Assembly: GCF_037027445.1 (NCBI RefSeq)
Contig: NZ_JBANDL010000002.1
Span: forward strand, 1,674,001-1,738,000
DNA length: 64,000 nucleotides
From: Lysobacter firmicutimachus
GTDB taxonomy: Bacteria; Pseudomonadota; Gammaproteobacteria; Xanthomonadales; Xanthomonadaceae
Direction: 5' to 3'
The notes under the pieces were generated by a model. That model did not search any database. It saw only the letters and a program-made list of their open reading frames with translations, and was not told the DNA's origin. Shown one piece after another: positions 36,051 through 45,435 of this stretch. The translations under genes and the position numbers were made by a program. Position 1 is the first letter of the stretch, and every line of letters begins with the position of its first letter.

Positions 36051-36082
36051 CGAAAAAGCCGCGCTTTCGCGCGGCTTTTTCG
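36051..36082 (-). terminator. Strong bidirectional terminator after aqpZ
   Basis: A perfect 14-bp stem (36051-36064 with 36069-36082), loop TTTC, with A5/T5 tracts forming the stem base, 20 bp past the aqpZ stop. Confidence 0.92.
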
Positions 36083-36101
36083 TACCCCGATGCGGACCGC
36101 T

Positions 36102-36812
36102 TCAGTCCTTGCCGAGCCAGCGGTAGATCGCGCCGCCGAGCAGGCCGCCGAGAATGGGCGCAACCCAGAACAGCCACAGCTGGCCGATCGCGGCCGGGCC
36201 GGCGAACAGCGCCACGCCGGTGGATCGGGCCGGGTTCACGGAGGTGTTGGTGACCGGAATGCTGATCAGGTGGATCAGGGTCAGGCCCAGGCCGATCGCG
36301 ATCGGGGCGAAACCGGCCGGCGCGTTGCGGTGGGTGGCGCCGAGGATGATCACCAGGAACATCGCGGTCATGACCACTTCGGTCAGGAACGCGGCGTGCA
36401 TCGAGTAGCCGCCCGGCGACATCACGTCGTAGCCGTTGCTGGCGAAGGTGCCGGCCGCGGTCGGGTCGATCGCGAAACCGGCGGTGCCGCCGGCGATCTG
36501 CAGCAGGACGAAACCGGCGAGGATCGCGCCGACGACCTGGGCGACGATATAGGGCACCAGGTCCTTGGCCGGGAAGCGGCCGCCGGCCCACAGGCCGAAA
36601 CTGACCGCGGGATTGAAGTGGCCGCCGGAAATGTGGCCGAGCGCATAGGCACCGGTCAGTACGGTCAGGCCGAAGGCCAGCGACACGCCGAGCAGGCCGA
36701 TGCCGAGCGGATTGCCGGCACCGCCGAAGTTCGCCGCCAGCACCGCGCTGCCGCAACCGCCGAGTACCAGCCAGAACGTTCCGATGAACTCCGCACCGAG
36801 TCGCTTGATCAT
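36102..36812 (-). CDS. aqpZ: Aquaporin Z
   Basis: A 236-aa MIP channel for rapid water flux across the inner membrane. Six transmembrane segments and both pore NPA motifs are present: [17 protein letters not shown] and [15 protein letters not shown]. The Arg after the second NPA (NPAR) is the constriction arginine. Family text [20 protein letters not shown] supports AqpZ over glycerol facilitators, which have Asp after NPAR. ATG at 36812 has GGAGGAAAACGAC just upstream; the frame extends uselessly to 36902. Monocistronic with its own terminator. Confidence 0.95.
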   Translation of the reverse strand: MIKRLGAEFIGTFWLVLGGCGSAVLAANFGGAGNPLGIGLLGVSLAFGLTVLTGAYALGHISGGHFNPAVSFGLWAGGRFPAKDLVPYIVAQVVGAILAGFVLLQIAGGTAGFAIDPTAAGTFASNGYDVMSPGGYSMHAAFLTEVVMTAMFLVIILGATHRNAPAGFAPIAIGLGLTLIHLISIPVTNTSVNPARSTGVALFAGPAAIGQLWLFWVAPILGGLLGGAIYRWLGKD

Positions 36813-37030
36813 GTCGTTTTCCTCCGAGTGATGGGACTTGCCCTCGGCAGGGGATCGGACGGTTGTCCCGTTCAGGCGGGGAACGACGCGTCGCGACCCC
36901 ATTCAGCCGAGTCGATTCTCATGCTGGCGGATAACGTGAAAATGAGCAACCGGTCACAAAAGTGTGCCGAATGCGACGCCGCGCGCGAGCGCGGCAAAAT
37001 TGCCGCGTCGCGTGTGCACAGCGGGTGAGG

Positions 37031-37507
37031 TCAGCGGGCGCTGCTCAGTCGGGCCGAGGAAAATCGCAGCCCCTCGGCTTGGCCGAGCGCCTCCTTGAGC
37101 TGTTCCGACGAGTTCGCCTGCAGCCAGATGTGCGCGAGCTTGCCGTTGCCGACGTCGATCAGCGTTTCGCGCACCTGGACATTGGGCTTGCCGGCCAGTT
37201 CGCCGCGGTACCAATGCATGGAACGGCCGTCGATGGAGCCGGCCTCGGCGCGGTCGCCGCGGCGCGGTTCGAACGGCGACTTGGCGGCGATGTAAAGGCC
37301 GAAGGCCTCGCTGCCGTCGCTGTTGCGGATCGCCCGGCAGAAGTCCGAATCGGGGCCGGCCCGATACTCCCAGCGCAGATCGGTGCCGTCGGGCAATTGC
37401 GGGCAGGCGCCGCCGTCGGCGGCGGCAGGGTCCTGCGCCTGGGCGCAGGCGACGAAGAGCAAAACCAACCATGGCCAAGCGTGTTGGCCTTTCCCACCTG
37501 ACTTCAC
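37031..37507 (-). CDS. Exported hypothetical protein
   Basis: A 158-aa protein with a Sec signal (residues 1-25, cleaved near ACAQAQD). The mature part has two cysteines (GGACPQLP, SDFCRAIR) that may pair, and a beta-rich centre (LRWEYRAGPDSDFCRAIRNS, SMHWYRGELAGKPNVQVRET). It ends in a Ser/Ala/Arg tail. Not recognised. The promoter region upstream (37508-37606) is unusually AT-containing. Confidence 0.7.
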   Translation of the reverse strand: MKSGGKGQHAWPWLVLLFVACAQAQDPAAADGGACPQLPDGTDLRWEYRAGPDSDFCRAIRNSDGSEAFGLYIAAKSPFEPRRGDRAEAGSIDGRSMHWYRGELAGKPNVQVRETLIDVGNGKLAHIWLQANSSEQLKEALGQAEGLRFSSARLSSAR

Positions 37508-37606
37508 GACACGTCCCCCTGAACCTGGAATAGGTCAAACGGTGTTGAGAGCCTTTGCAGGTTGTGACCTTAGTTCAGTTCGAGTCGGTTGACAAACGTT
37601 AAAGCA

Positions 37607-38464
37607 CTATTCAGGTAACGGAATGAACTCATGCTCTCCGGGAATAAGGCCGAAGCGGCCTTCGGTCCAGTCGAGCTTGGCCTGTTCGATGCGCTCACGC
37701 GAACTTGAGACGAAGTTCCACCACAGGTGCCGCGGGCCGTCGAGCGGTTCGCCGCCCAGCAACATGGCCTTGAGCGGGGTTTTGGCGCGCAGCCGCGGAC
37801 GGGTGCCGGGCTCGAGCAACACCAGGTGTTTTTCCGGCAGATCGGCGCCGTCGAGCTGGGCTTCGCCCTCGAGCAGGTACAGCGCGCGCTCGGCGTGGCT
37901 GTCTTCGATGTCCAATTGCGCGTCCGGGTAGAGATCGATCGCGACGTAGAGGGTGTCGGCGAACACCCGCACCGGCGATTCCTCGCCGAAGCCGCGGCCG
38001 GCGACGATGCGCAGCCAGGCGCCGTCGCGGCTCTGCTGCGGCAGGGTCGCGGCGGGGTGGTGGTGGAAGGCCGGCGCGGTTTCCTCGAACGAGCGCGGCA
38101 GCGCGACCCAGGTCTGCATGCCGTGCAGCGCATGGCCGTCGGCGCGCGGGCCTTGCGGGGTGCGCTCGGAGTGGGCGATGCCGCGGCCGGCGGTCATCCA
38201 GTTGACGTCGCCGGGAGCGATGTCCTGCACGCTGCCGAGGCTGTCGCGATGGCCGATCGAGCCGGCCCACAGGAAGGTCACCGTGGCCAGGCCGATATGC
38301 GGATGCGGGCGCACGTCGATGCCGCGGCCGGGCTCGAACAGCGCCGGGCCCATGTGATCGACGAACACGAACGGGCCGATCGAGCGGGCCTGGATGGACG
38401 GCACGGCGCGGCGGACCTGGAAGCCGCCGAGGTCGTGGACGCGCGGGGCGATGATCGTGGTCAT
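37607..38464 (-). CDS. Pirin family protein (second copy)
   Basis: A 285-aa pirin with metal-site text VRPHPHIGLATVTFLWAGSI and GRGIAHSERTPQ, plus HALHGMQTWVALP. The C-terminal cupin carries RALYLLEGEAQLDGADLPEK, and the end is WWNFVSSSRERIEQAKLDW. Sequence differs clearly from the pirin at 34405, so this is a separate subfamily and not a recent duplicate. ATG at 38464 gives MTTIIAPRVHDLGGF, the usual start of this group; an in-frame codon at 38503 is less likely. Confidence 0.92.
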   Translation of the reverse strand: MTTIIAPRVHDLGGFQVRRAVPSIQARSIGPFVFVDHMGPALFEPGRGIDVRPHPHIGLATVTFLWAGSIGHRDSLGSVQDIAPGDVNWMTAGRGIAHSERTPQGPRADGHALHGMQTWVALPRSFEETAPAFHHHPAATLPQQSRDGAWLRIVAGRGFGEESPVRVFADTLYVAIDLYPDAQLDIEDSHAERALYLLEGEAQLDGADLPEKHLVLLEPGTRPRLRAKTPLKAMLLGGEPLDGPRHLWWNFVSSSRERIEQAKLDWTEGRFGLIPGEHEFIPLPE

Positions 38465-38645
38465 GGTCGCGATTCCTGCAGGATGATGCCCGCAGGGTCG
38501 CACGAGTGCGCGGCAATCGCGCTACCGGCCCTGCAACTCGGTGTTGCGGCGACGGCGTCGTGCGGCGCGACAGGCGCGCCTCGTGCCGAGTCGCCGGGCG
38601 AGAGCCGCGGATGGAACGCGTGGCCCGCGCCGGACGGCGCCGCGT

Positions 38646-39035
38646 TCATTTCGCGTCGATCTTGAGCGTCGCGTTGGGCGGATCGGCGAAGTCCAGGCCC
38701 TGCACTTCGATCGTCCAGGCGCCGGCGCTGCGGCGCGGATCGCTGACGGTGTTGAACGACAGCGCCGTGCGCGCGCCGTCGGCGGCGGTGAATTCGAACG
38801 CCAGCACCGCGTCGCCGGCCCATACGCATTGCAGTTTCGGCGGACAGCGCGAGTCGGCGCTGACCGCGGCGAAGCGCAGCCGCGCGCCGTCGGGGAGGAC
38901 CAGGCTGTCGCCGCGCGCCAAGGCCGTCGCTTGGCCGGGCAGGGCCTGGCGCGGCGCGTCGCCGCCGGAACCGGCGTGGGCGCAGGCGGTCAGTGCGGCG
39001 ACGGCGAACGCGAGGGCGGCGAATCGGGCTTTCAT
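38646..39035 (-). CDS. Small lipoprotein, unknown function
   Basis: A 129-aa lipoprotein with lipobox LTACAH. The mature part is a compact beta domain with a conserved-looking SRCPPKLQCVWAGDAVLAFE (two Cys and a Trp), found in several Xanthomonadaceae hypotheticals, and ends WTIEVQGLDFADPPNATLKI. No enzyme motif is visible. It is followed on the same strand by the second pirin gene 181 bp downstream; there is no clear operon. Confidence 0.75.
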   Translation of the reverse strand: MKARFAALAFAVAALTACAHAGSGGDAPRQALPGQATALARGDSLVLPDGARLRFAAVSADSRCPPKLQCVWAGDAVLAFEFTAADGARTALSFNTVSDPRRSAGAWTIEVQGLDFADPPNATLKIDAK

Positions 39036-39151
39036 CGGCGACTCCGGACGGCAGGGCGGGAGAGAGTCTAGCCCTTGCCGGCGCCGCGCTGCGCCGACGC
39101 CGTTACGGCGCCGGAGTCGGTTCGCTTCCGGTTCGGGCGTCGGCGCGCGCG

Positions 39152-39715
39152 TTACTGGCCGGACGAGGATGCCGGCCCGGCGTCGCGGCTCACGCGCAAA
39201 TGCGCGCGGCCTTGCGCATCCACCCGTACCCACATGCGCCGGTCGTATTCGTTCTCGCTCATCGGCTCGACCGCGCAACCGCACAAGGCGGCGGCGATGC
39301 CGGGTGCGGTATTGCTGTGCGCGACCACCAGCACCGTGCCTTGCGGCCAGTCGCGGCGTAGGGCGGCGGCGAAATCGGCGGCGGGCTGCTTGGCGTCGTA
39401 GAGCGTGACTTGCAGGCCGTGCGCGGCTGCGGCCGGCGCGGCGGTGCCCTGCGTGCGGCGATAGCCGGTCGCGTACGCAGCGCGCAGCGGCGTGCGCGCC
39501 AGCGCCTCGATCAGGCGGCGTGCGCGCGCATGGCCGGCTTCGGACAGGCTGGGGTCGCGCGGGTCGTCGTCGGCTTTCTCTGCGTGGCGCACGATCAGAT
39601 AGGTGGCGCCGGCGGCGGTGTCCGCCACGGCCGGCGCGTCCGGCTGGGGCGCCGTGGCGCAGGCCGACAGCAGCGCCGCGCACGCGGCGAACGAAAGGCG
39701 GCGTAGAACGTTCAT
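39152..39715 (-). CDS. Histidine phosphatase superfamily lipoprotein (SixA-like)
   Basis: A 187-aa phosphoglycerate-mutase-fold phosphatase with lipobox LLSACAT, so periplasmic. The catalytic Arg-His is in TYLIVRHAEKADDDPRDPSL, followed by SEAGHARARRLIEALA, the second Arg in AAYATGYRRTQGTAAPAAAA and the second catalytic His in GTVLVVAHSNTAPGIAAAL. All core residues are present. Cytosolic SixA dephosphorylates proteins; the exported version's substrate is unknown. The upstream heme-binding-like gene ends 26 bp before its start, so co-transcription is likely. Confidence 0.88.
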   Translation of the reverse strand: MNVLRRLSFAACAALLSACATAPQPDAPAVADTAAGATYLIVRHAEKADDDPRDPSLSEAGHARARRLIEALARTPLRAAYATGYRRTQGTAAPAAAAHGLQVTLYDAKQPAADFAAALRRDWPQGTVLVVAHSNTAPGIAAALCGCAVEPMSENEYDRRMWVRVDAQGRAHLRVSRDAGPASSSGQ

Positions 39716-39741
39716 GACGCAGTCCCGGTTCGCTGAGGAAT

Positions 39742-40233
39742 TCATGGGCGCAACAGATCGGCGCCGGCCTGGGCGATGACACCGTCCTGCGCGGCCTGCG
39801 CGCCGGACACGCCGATCGCGCCGATCACCTGCTCGTCGAGCAGCAAGCGCACGCCGCCTTCGATCGGAAGCGCGTTCGGCAGGCCCAGCACCACCGTGTT
39901 GCCGCCTTCCAGCAGCTTCTGGTGGAAGGCCGAGTCGCGGCGGTAATTGGCGGCGTGGATGGCCTTGCCGATCGAGACCTCGACGCTGGAGTTGGGGGTG
40001 CCGTCCATGCGCTGGAAATGCAACAGCCGGCCGGCCTCGTCGACGATCGCGATCGCGACCTTCAGGCCGTCGGCGCGCGCCTTGTCCTCGACCGCCTGGG
40101 CGATGCGCTTGGCGGCGGCGAGGTTGAGCACGGTGCGTTGGCTCAGTTGCTCCTTCAGCGGCGGCGCGGCGAAGCACGACGAAGCGGCGCAGGCGAGGGC
40201 GCAGGCGAGCATTGCGGACGACAGGCGCGGCAT
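39742..40233 (-). CDS. GlcG/HbpS-family heme-binding-like protein, exported
   Basis: A 163-aa protein with a Sec signal (about residues 1-22, ASSCFA). The domain matches GlcG/HbpS: LNLAAAKRIAQAVEDKARAD, VAIAIVDEAGRLLHFQRMDG, SIGKAIHAANYRRDS, PIEGGVRLLLDEQVIGAIGV and SGAQAAQDGVIAQAGADLL. HbpS of Streptomyces binds heme outside the cell and modulates a sensor kinase; many relatives are uncharacterised. It is the first gene of a probable pair with the phosphatase. Confidence 0.87.
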   Translation of the reverse strand: MPRLSSAMLACALACAASSCFAAPPLKEQLSQRTVLNLAAAKRIAQAVEDKARADGLKVAIAIVDEAGRLLHFQRMDGTPNSSVEVSIGKAIHAANYRRDSAFHQKLLEGGNTVVLGLPNALPIEGGVRLLLDEQVIGAIGVSGAQAAQDGVIAQAGADLLRP

Positions 40234-40595
40234 GGCGGGCTCGGAGCGGGAGATGGGGCGAGAGTAGCCGCCTTGCGGCCGCGAGGGCAGTGCTGGTGGT
40301 CCTGCGAGGCGAAGGCAGAAGCAACTCCCCCCTGGCCTCTTTTCGAAGTCGGAATCGATAGGCGGGACGCCGTTGCGTGCGCTTTTGTGGGGATGGGCTG
40401 TCGGGGCCGGCCGACGGGATCGGCAGAGGAGAGCGCGAACGCTTTTCCCGCGGCCCTTTCGACGAAGGGGCGAGCGACCGCGCGGCGGGCGCGGCAGAGG
40501 TGCGGTTGCGGTCGCTCAAGGAGCAACGTCAGCAGCCAACCCTCCCGGCTCCCGCTTTTTTCCAAGGGGGAGCCGCAAGAGCGGAGCGGGGGCGC
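40234..40595. other. 362-bp intergenic region with hairpin repeat
   Basis: No gene recognised. Near 40550-40590 a run with GGCTCCC/GGGAGCC arms around CTTTTTTCC lies just past the mfd stop on the minus strand and may act in termination. The flanking CAACGTCAGCAGCCAACCCT stretch looks like a dispersed intergenic repeat. Confidence 0.4.
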
Positions 40596-43500
40596 TCAAT
40601 GCTTGGTGTCGAGCAAGGTCAGCAGGCCCTTGGCCGCGGCCAGGCGCGCCGGCGGATCGGGCAGGTCGAGCTTGATCCTGAGTTTGTCCGGGCCGTCCAT
40701 CTGATAAAGCTTGGGCTGGCCCTGGATCATCTTGATGATCGACATGGGGTCGACGTTGGGCCGCTCGACGAATTGCAGGCGGCCGCCCTTGTCGCCGAGG
40801 TCGAGTTTGCGGATGCCCAGCGCGGTCGCGCCGAGCTTGAGTTCGGCCACCGCGAACAAATGCTTGGCCGCGTCCGGCAGCAGGCCGAAGCGGTCGATCA
40901 TCTCGACCTGCAGCTCGCGCAGCTCTTCGCTGTCGCGCGCGCCGCTGATGCGCTTGTACAGCGTCAGGCGGGTGTGCACGTCGGGCAGATAGTCTTCCGG
41001 GATCAGCGCCGGAATATGCAGTTCGACCTCGGCGCCGCGCGCTTCGGCCGAATCCACGTCGGGCAGCTTGCCCTGGCGGATCGAGCGCACCGCGCGTTCG
41101 AGCAATTCGGTGTACAGGCTGAAGCCGACCTCGGCCATCTGCCCGCTCTGGTCCTCGCCGAGCAGTTCGCCGGCGCCGCGGATCTCCAGGTCGTGGGTGG
41201 CCAGGGTGAAACCGGCGCCGAGCTCGTCCATCGAGGCGATCGCTTCCAGGCGCTTCTGCGCGTCGGCGGTGATCGAACGCTGATCGGGAATCACCAGGTA
41301 GGCATAGGCGCGGTGATGCGAACGGCCGACGCGGCCGCGCAACTGGTGCAGCTGGGCCAGGCCGAATTTGTCGGCGCGGTTCATGATGATGGTGTTGGCG
41401 TTGGGGATGTCGATGCCCGATTCGATGATCGTCGTGCACAGCAGCACGTTGAAGCGCTGCTTGTGGAAATCGAGCATGACGCTTTCCAGCTCGCGCTCGG
41501 CCATCTGGCCGTGGGCGATGCCGATGCGCGCTTCCGGCACCAGCTCTTCCAGTTGGCGCTTCATCCGGCCGATGCTTTCGACGTCGTTGTGCAGGAAATA
41601 CACCTGGCCGCCGCGCGCCAGTTCGCGCTGGAACGCTTCGCGCAGCTGCATGTCGTCCCAGGGCACGACGAAGGTCTGCACCGCCAGGCGGTGCGCCGGC
41701 GGGGTGGCGATGATGCTGAGGTCGCGCAGACCGGCCATGGCCATGTTGAGCGTGCGCGGGATCGGCGTCGCGGTCAGGGTCAGCAGGTGCACGTTGGCGC
41801 GCAGCGCCTTGAGCGCCTCTTTCTGGCGCACGCCGAAGCGCTGTTCCTCGTCGACGATGACCAGGCCGAGGTCCTTGAAGCGCACGTCGCTCTGCAGCAG
41901 GCGATGGGTGCCGACGACGACGTCGATCTTGCCCTCGGTCAGCTTCTCCAGCTCGGCCTTGATCTCCTTGCCGGTCTTGAAGCGCGACAGCACCTCGACT
42001 TTGAGCGGCCAGTCGGCGAAGCGGTCGCGGAAATTGCGGTAGTGCTGCTCGGCCAGCAGCGTGGTCGGCACCAGCACCGCAACCTGCTTGCCGGCTGCGG
42101 CGGCGACGAAGGCCGCGCGCACCGCGACTTCGGTCTTGCCGAAGCCGACGTCGCCGCAGACCACCCGGTCCATCGGCTGGCTGCTGGACAGGTCGCGGAT
42201 CACCGCCTCGATCGAAGCGTGCTGGTCGGGCGTCTCCTCGAACGGGAACGCGGCCGCGAACGGCTCGTACATGGCCCGGTCCACGTCCAGCGCGAGGCCG
42301 GCGCGGGCCTGGCGCTTGGCCTGGATCTCGAGCAGTTCGGCGGCCACGTCGCGGACCTTCTCGGCCGCCTTGCGCTTGGCTTTGGTCCATTGTTCGCCGC
42401 CGAGCGAGTGCAGCGGCGCGGTCTCGACCGAGGCGCCGGAGTAGCGGCTGATCAGGTGCAACTGCGCGACCGGCACGTACAGCCGGTCGCCCTTGGCGTA
42501 CTCGATTTCCAGGTATTCGCCGGGCTGACCGCCGGCTTCGAGCACGATCAGGCCGCGGTAACGGCCGACGCCGTGGTCCTCGTGCACGATCGGCGCGCCC
42601 TCGGACAACTCGCCCAGGTCGCGGATGATCGCTTCCGGCTCGCGCCCGACGCGCTTGCGCCGACGCGGCTGCGAGGCGCGCTCGGGGAACAGCTGCCGCT
42701 CGGTCAGCACCGCCAGCGGCGGCTGGTCGAGGGCGAAGCCGTCCTCCAGTGGCGCGACCGCGATCGCGAAGCGGCTGGCGCCGTCGCGGAACGCACGCCA
42801 GTCGGCGACCACCTCCGGGCGCAGTTGCGCGGCCTGCAGCACTTCCAGCAAAGCTTCGCGGCGGCCGGGGCTGTCGGCGGCGATCAGCACCCGGCCCGGG
42901 TAGTGAGCGAGGAAGGATTTCAGCGCTTCGGCCGGCGCGGCGTCGCGTGCGGCGACCGGCAGCGCCGGCGCCGGCTGGTCGCCGAGGGCGAGCGCGCGCT
43001 CGCGTTGCGCATGGCCTTCGCCGCACAGCTCGATGCGCCGGCCCTGGTTGAGCCGCTCGCGCAGGCCGACCGGGGTCAGGTAAAGCTGATCCGGCGGCAG
43101 CAGCGGCCGCTCGATGTCGTGGCGGCGTTGTTCGTAGCGCTCGCCGGTGTGGCTCCAGAACTGGTCGGCGGCGTCCAGCGCGCCGTCGGCGAGCACCGGC
43201 AGGACGGCTTCGTCGAGGTAGTCGAACAGGGTCGCGGTCTGTTCGAAAAACAAAGGCAGGTAGTACTCGATGCCCGACGGCGCCAGCCCGGCCTTGAGGT
43301 CCTGGTACAGGGCGCTGCGCCGGGTGTCGAGGTCGAAGCGCTCGCGCAGCGCGTCGAGCGCGCGCTTGAGCGAGGCCTCGTCCAGCGGCACTTCGCGTCC
43401 GGGCAGCATGCGCACCGCTTCGATCTTGTCGAGCGAGCGCTGCGATTCCGGATCGAAGGCGCGGATGGTTTCGATTTCGTCGTCGAGCAGTTCGATCCGG

Positions 43501-44042
43501 AACGGCGATTGCGCGCCCATCGGATAGACGTCGAGCAGGCCGCCGCGCACGGCGAAGTCGCCCGGGTCCAGCACCTGCGGCACGTGCCGGTAGCCGGCCG
43601 ATTCGAGCCGGCGCTTTTCCGCGTCCAGGTCCAAGCGTTGGCCGACCGCGAGGTCGAAACTGCCGCCGACCACGTGGCGGCGCGGCGCCAGCCGCTGCAG
43701 CAGGGTCTGCACCGGCACCACGACGATGCCGCGCTTGAGGCCGGGCAGGCGGTGCAGGGCCGCCAGCCGCTGCGAGACGATGTCCGGGTGCGGGCTGAAG
43801 ACGTCGTAGGGCAGGGTCTCCCAATCCGGAAACGCCAACACCGGCAAAGCCGGGTCGACGCCGAGCAGGGTGCGCAGGTCGGATTCGAGCTGGTGTGCGC
43901 CGTGATTGTCGCGGGCGATCGCGAGCAGCGGCGCATCGTGTTCGGCGGCGGCGCGGGCGAGCGCCCAGGCCAAGGCGGACGGCGAGGCCGGCGCGCGCCA
44001 CCAGGCGCGCTGCTGGCCGGTCTTGGGCAGAAGAGAGGACAC
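40596..44042 (-). CDS. mfd: Transcription-repair coupling factor Mfd
   Basis: Mfd of 1148 aa, full length. It pushes stalled RNA polymerase off DNA and recruits UvrA to lesions on the transcribed strand. The UvrB-like N-terminal part holds FPDWETLPYDVFSPHPDIVS. The RNA-polymerase interaction domain follows (GAPIVHEDHGVGRYRGLIVL). The helicase carries Walker A GDVGFGKTEVAVRAAF, the DEEQ box VIVDEEQRFGVRQKE and LTLTATPIPRTLNMAMAGLR. The C-terminal TRCF domain includes LIPEDYLPDVHTRLTLYKRI. Confidence 0.98.
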   Translation of the reverse strand: MSSLLPKTGQQRAWWRAPASPSALAWALARAAAEHDAPLLAIARDNHGAHQLESDLRTLLGVDPALPVLAFPDWETLPYDVFSPHPDIVSQRLAALHRLPGLKRGIVVVPVQTLLQRLAPRRHVVGGSFDLAVGQRLDLDAEKRRLESAGYRHVPQVLDPGDFAVRGGLLDVYPMGAQSPFRIELLDDEIETIRAFDPESQRSLDKIEAVRMLPGREVPLDEASLKRALDALRERFDLDTRRSALYQDLKAGLAPSGIEYYLPLFFEQTATLFDYLDEAVLPVLADGALDAADQFWSHTGERYEQRRHDIERPLLPPDQLYLTPVGLRERLNQGRRIELCGEGHAQRERALALGDQPAPALPVAARDAAPAEALKSFLAHYPGRVLIAADSPGRREALLEVLQAAQLRPEVVADWRAFRDGASRFAIAVAPLEDGFALDQPPLAVLTERQLFPERASQPRRRKRVGREPEAIIRDLGELSEGAPIVHEDHGVGRYRGLIVLEAGGQPGEYLEIEYAKGDRLYVPVAQLHLISRYSGASVETAPLHSLGGEQWTKAKRKAAEKVRDVAAELLEIQAKRQARAGLALDVDRAMYEPFAAAFPFEETPDQHASIEAVIRDLSSSQPMDRVVCGDVGFGKTEVAVRAAFVAAAAGKQVAVLVPTTLLAEQHYRNFRDRFADWPLKVEVLSRFKTGKEIKAELEKLTEGKIDVVVGTHRLLQSDVRFKDLGLVIVDEEQRFGVRQKEALKALRANVHLLTLTATPIPRTLNMAMAGLRDLSIIATPPAHRLAVQTFVVPWDDMQLREAFQRELARGGQVYFLHNDVESIGRMKRQLEELVPEARIGIAHGQMAERELESVMLDFHKQRFNVLLCTTIIESGIDIPNANTIIMNRADKFGLAQLHQLRGRVGRSHHRAYAYLVIPDQRSITADAQKRLEAIASMDELGAGFTLATHDLEIRGAGELLGEDQSGQMAEVGFSLYTELLERAVRSIRQGKLPDVDSAEARGAEVELHIPALIPEDYLPDVHTRLTLYKRISGARDSEELRELQVEMIDRFGLLPDAAKHLFAVAELKLGATALGIRKLDLGDKGGRLQFVERPNVDPMSIIKMIQGQPKLYQMDGPDKLRIKLDLPDPPARLAAAKGLLTLLDTKH

Positions 44043-44226
44043 AGGGCAGCGTTGGTCGCGGGGGGCGCTAGGTTAGCCTCACCCCGGGATCGCGTCACGC
44101 CGTGCGGCGACGGCGGTTCGGCGTGGCCTCAGCCGGTGCGGCGCCGTCCGACCGCGCCACCGCGCACGAGCACGGACGCCGCGGGGCCGCAGCGTCCGGT
44201 CGCCGTAGCGCTTGGACGAGCCCGGA

Positions 44227-44853
44227 TCAGGCGGGTGCGGATTTGTCCGAGTCCGAGCCGGAATCGCCGCCCAGCTCGGGTTCGCCGGCGCCTTCGGCCT
44301 GCGACGGCGGCTTGGCGCGCAGGTCCAGCACTACCCGGATCAGCCCCGGCGAGTCCTGCTGGAATTCGCGTTCGAAGCCCAGCGACTGCGCCAGCGACAA
44401 CATCGGCGCGTTGTGTTCGAACACTTCGCCGTACAGCCGGTGCACTTTTTTGCCGCGCGCCCACTTCACCAGCCGGGTCATCAGATAGCGGCCCAGGCCC
44501 ATGTTGGCGATATAGCGGCTGACCAGGATCGCGAACTCGGCATCGCGAGTGCGCTCGTCGATGGCGATCCGCGCGACCGCGCCGACCAGGGCCTCGCCGG
44601 GAGGGAAGGGTTCGGCGGCGACCAGGGCGAACTCGGTGCGCGGATCGATACGGGTGAAGCGCTCCGCCATTTCCGGCGTGAGTTCCTTCAGCGCGTACAA
44701 GAAGCGCTGACGCACTTCGTCGGGCTGCAGCAGAGTGAAACCGGCCCGCAGGGGCTCGGCATCTTCGGGCCGTACCGGGCGTATCAACACCTCGCGTCCG
44801 TTGGGGAGACGCTGGCGTTCGTGCCAGGGCGGCAATCGTTCACGCGTGGCCAT
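44227..44853 (-). CDS. GNAT-family acetyltransferase
   Basis: A 208-aa GNAT protein. NGREVLIRPVRPEDAEPLRA opens the fold, followed by FALVAAEPFPPGEALVGAVA, the acetyl-CoA loop NMGLGRYLMTRLVKWARGKK (Q/N-x-G-x-G) and VFEHNAPMLSLAQSLGFERE. The same type forms the C-terminal acetyltransferase of Pat-like protein acetylases, but the acyl-CoA synthetase half is absent. The tail (about 180-208) is acidic and Ser/Gly-rich. It is 184 bp upstream of mfd on the same strand. Confidence 0.88.
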   Translation of the reverse strand: MATRERLPPWHERQRLPNGREVLIRPVRPEDAEPLRAGFTLLQPDEVRQRFLYALKELTPEMAERFTRIDPRTEFALVAAEPFPPGEALVGAVARIAIDERTRDAEFAILVSRYIANMGLGRYLMTRLVKWARGKKVHRLYGEVFEHNAPMLSLAQSLGFEREFQQDSPGLIRVVLDLRAKPPSQAEGAGEPELGGDSGSDSDKSAPA

Positions 44854-45435
44854 GGGTCTGATAGTGGCACATTGTGACGGATTTAGCCCTTCCTCTTTGC
44901 GATACCCGTCCGAGGTCCCGACCGGCGGGCGTCGGTATCCGCGATGCGGCGGCAGCGGGACGAAGGGCGGGGTCCCGTGCGGGCCTCATCGGGCCTGGGG
45001 TTTGTTGACGCAATCCATGCCAGAAATGAGAATTGGTTTCATCATGGCCGGCTAACCGCGGCCTGACAACTGCCATTGGCCAGCCCAGCCTCCGCTGGAG
45101 TGTGCCTGGGGCGTGCCGACCTGCCGGCTGGGCGATGGTCGGCGGGGGCGATACACGGGCGCTCGCCACACCGAAGGCGAGCTGCGCCGGGTGTTCGGCG
45201 GGACCCGGCGCCGGCCGCCGACGGGAGCATCCTGGCCCGACGCATCGGGTCCCGATCCGCGCCCGGCGACAATCCGGCAAGCCCGCCTGTCGCGTCTGGA
45301 CCGGTTCGTGGGCAGGGCGCCGGCCGCGACCGCCCGGTCGATGCCATCGCCCGGCGCAAGGGCCTTTCGGTCCTCAATCGCCAGTATCGGCAATGCTAGA
45401 CTCCGCCGCTTGAAACCCGAAGGAGCAGTTCAGTC
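44854..45435. other. 582-bp intergenic region
   Basis: A divergent gap between the acetyltransferase and CDF genes. Several overlapping open frames have GC-skewed, non-protein composition and no usable starts, so no gene is called. An AT-richer imperfect palindrome (GAAATGAGAATTGGTTTCATC, 45023-45043) vaguely resembles an iron-regulator box but lies about 390 bp from the CDF start. Confidence 0.4.

Noticed and set aside
34405..38464. Two pirin genes as a recent tandem duplication
   Set aside because: The sequences differ throughout and the genes are 2.3 kb apart on opposite strands, so they are separate subfamilies.
45023..45043. Fur-box-like palindrome
   Set aside because: Only an imperfect match and about 390 bp from the nearest plus-strand start; kept as a note in the intergenic entry.
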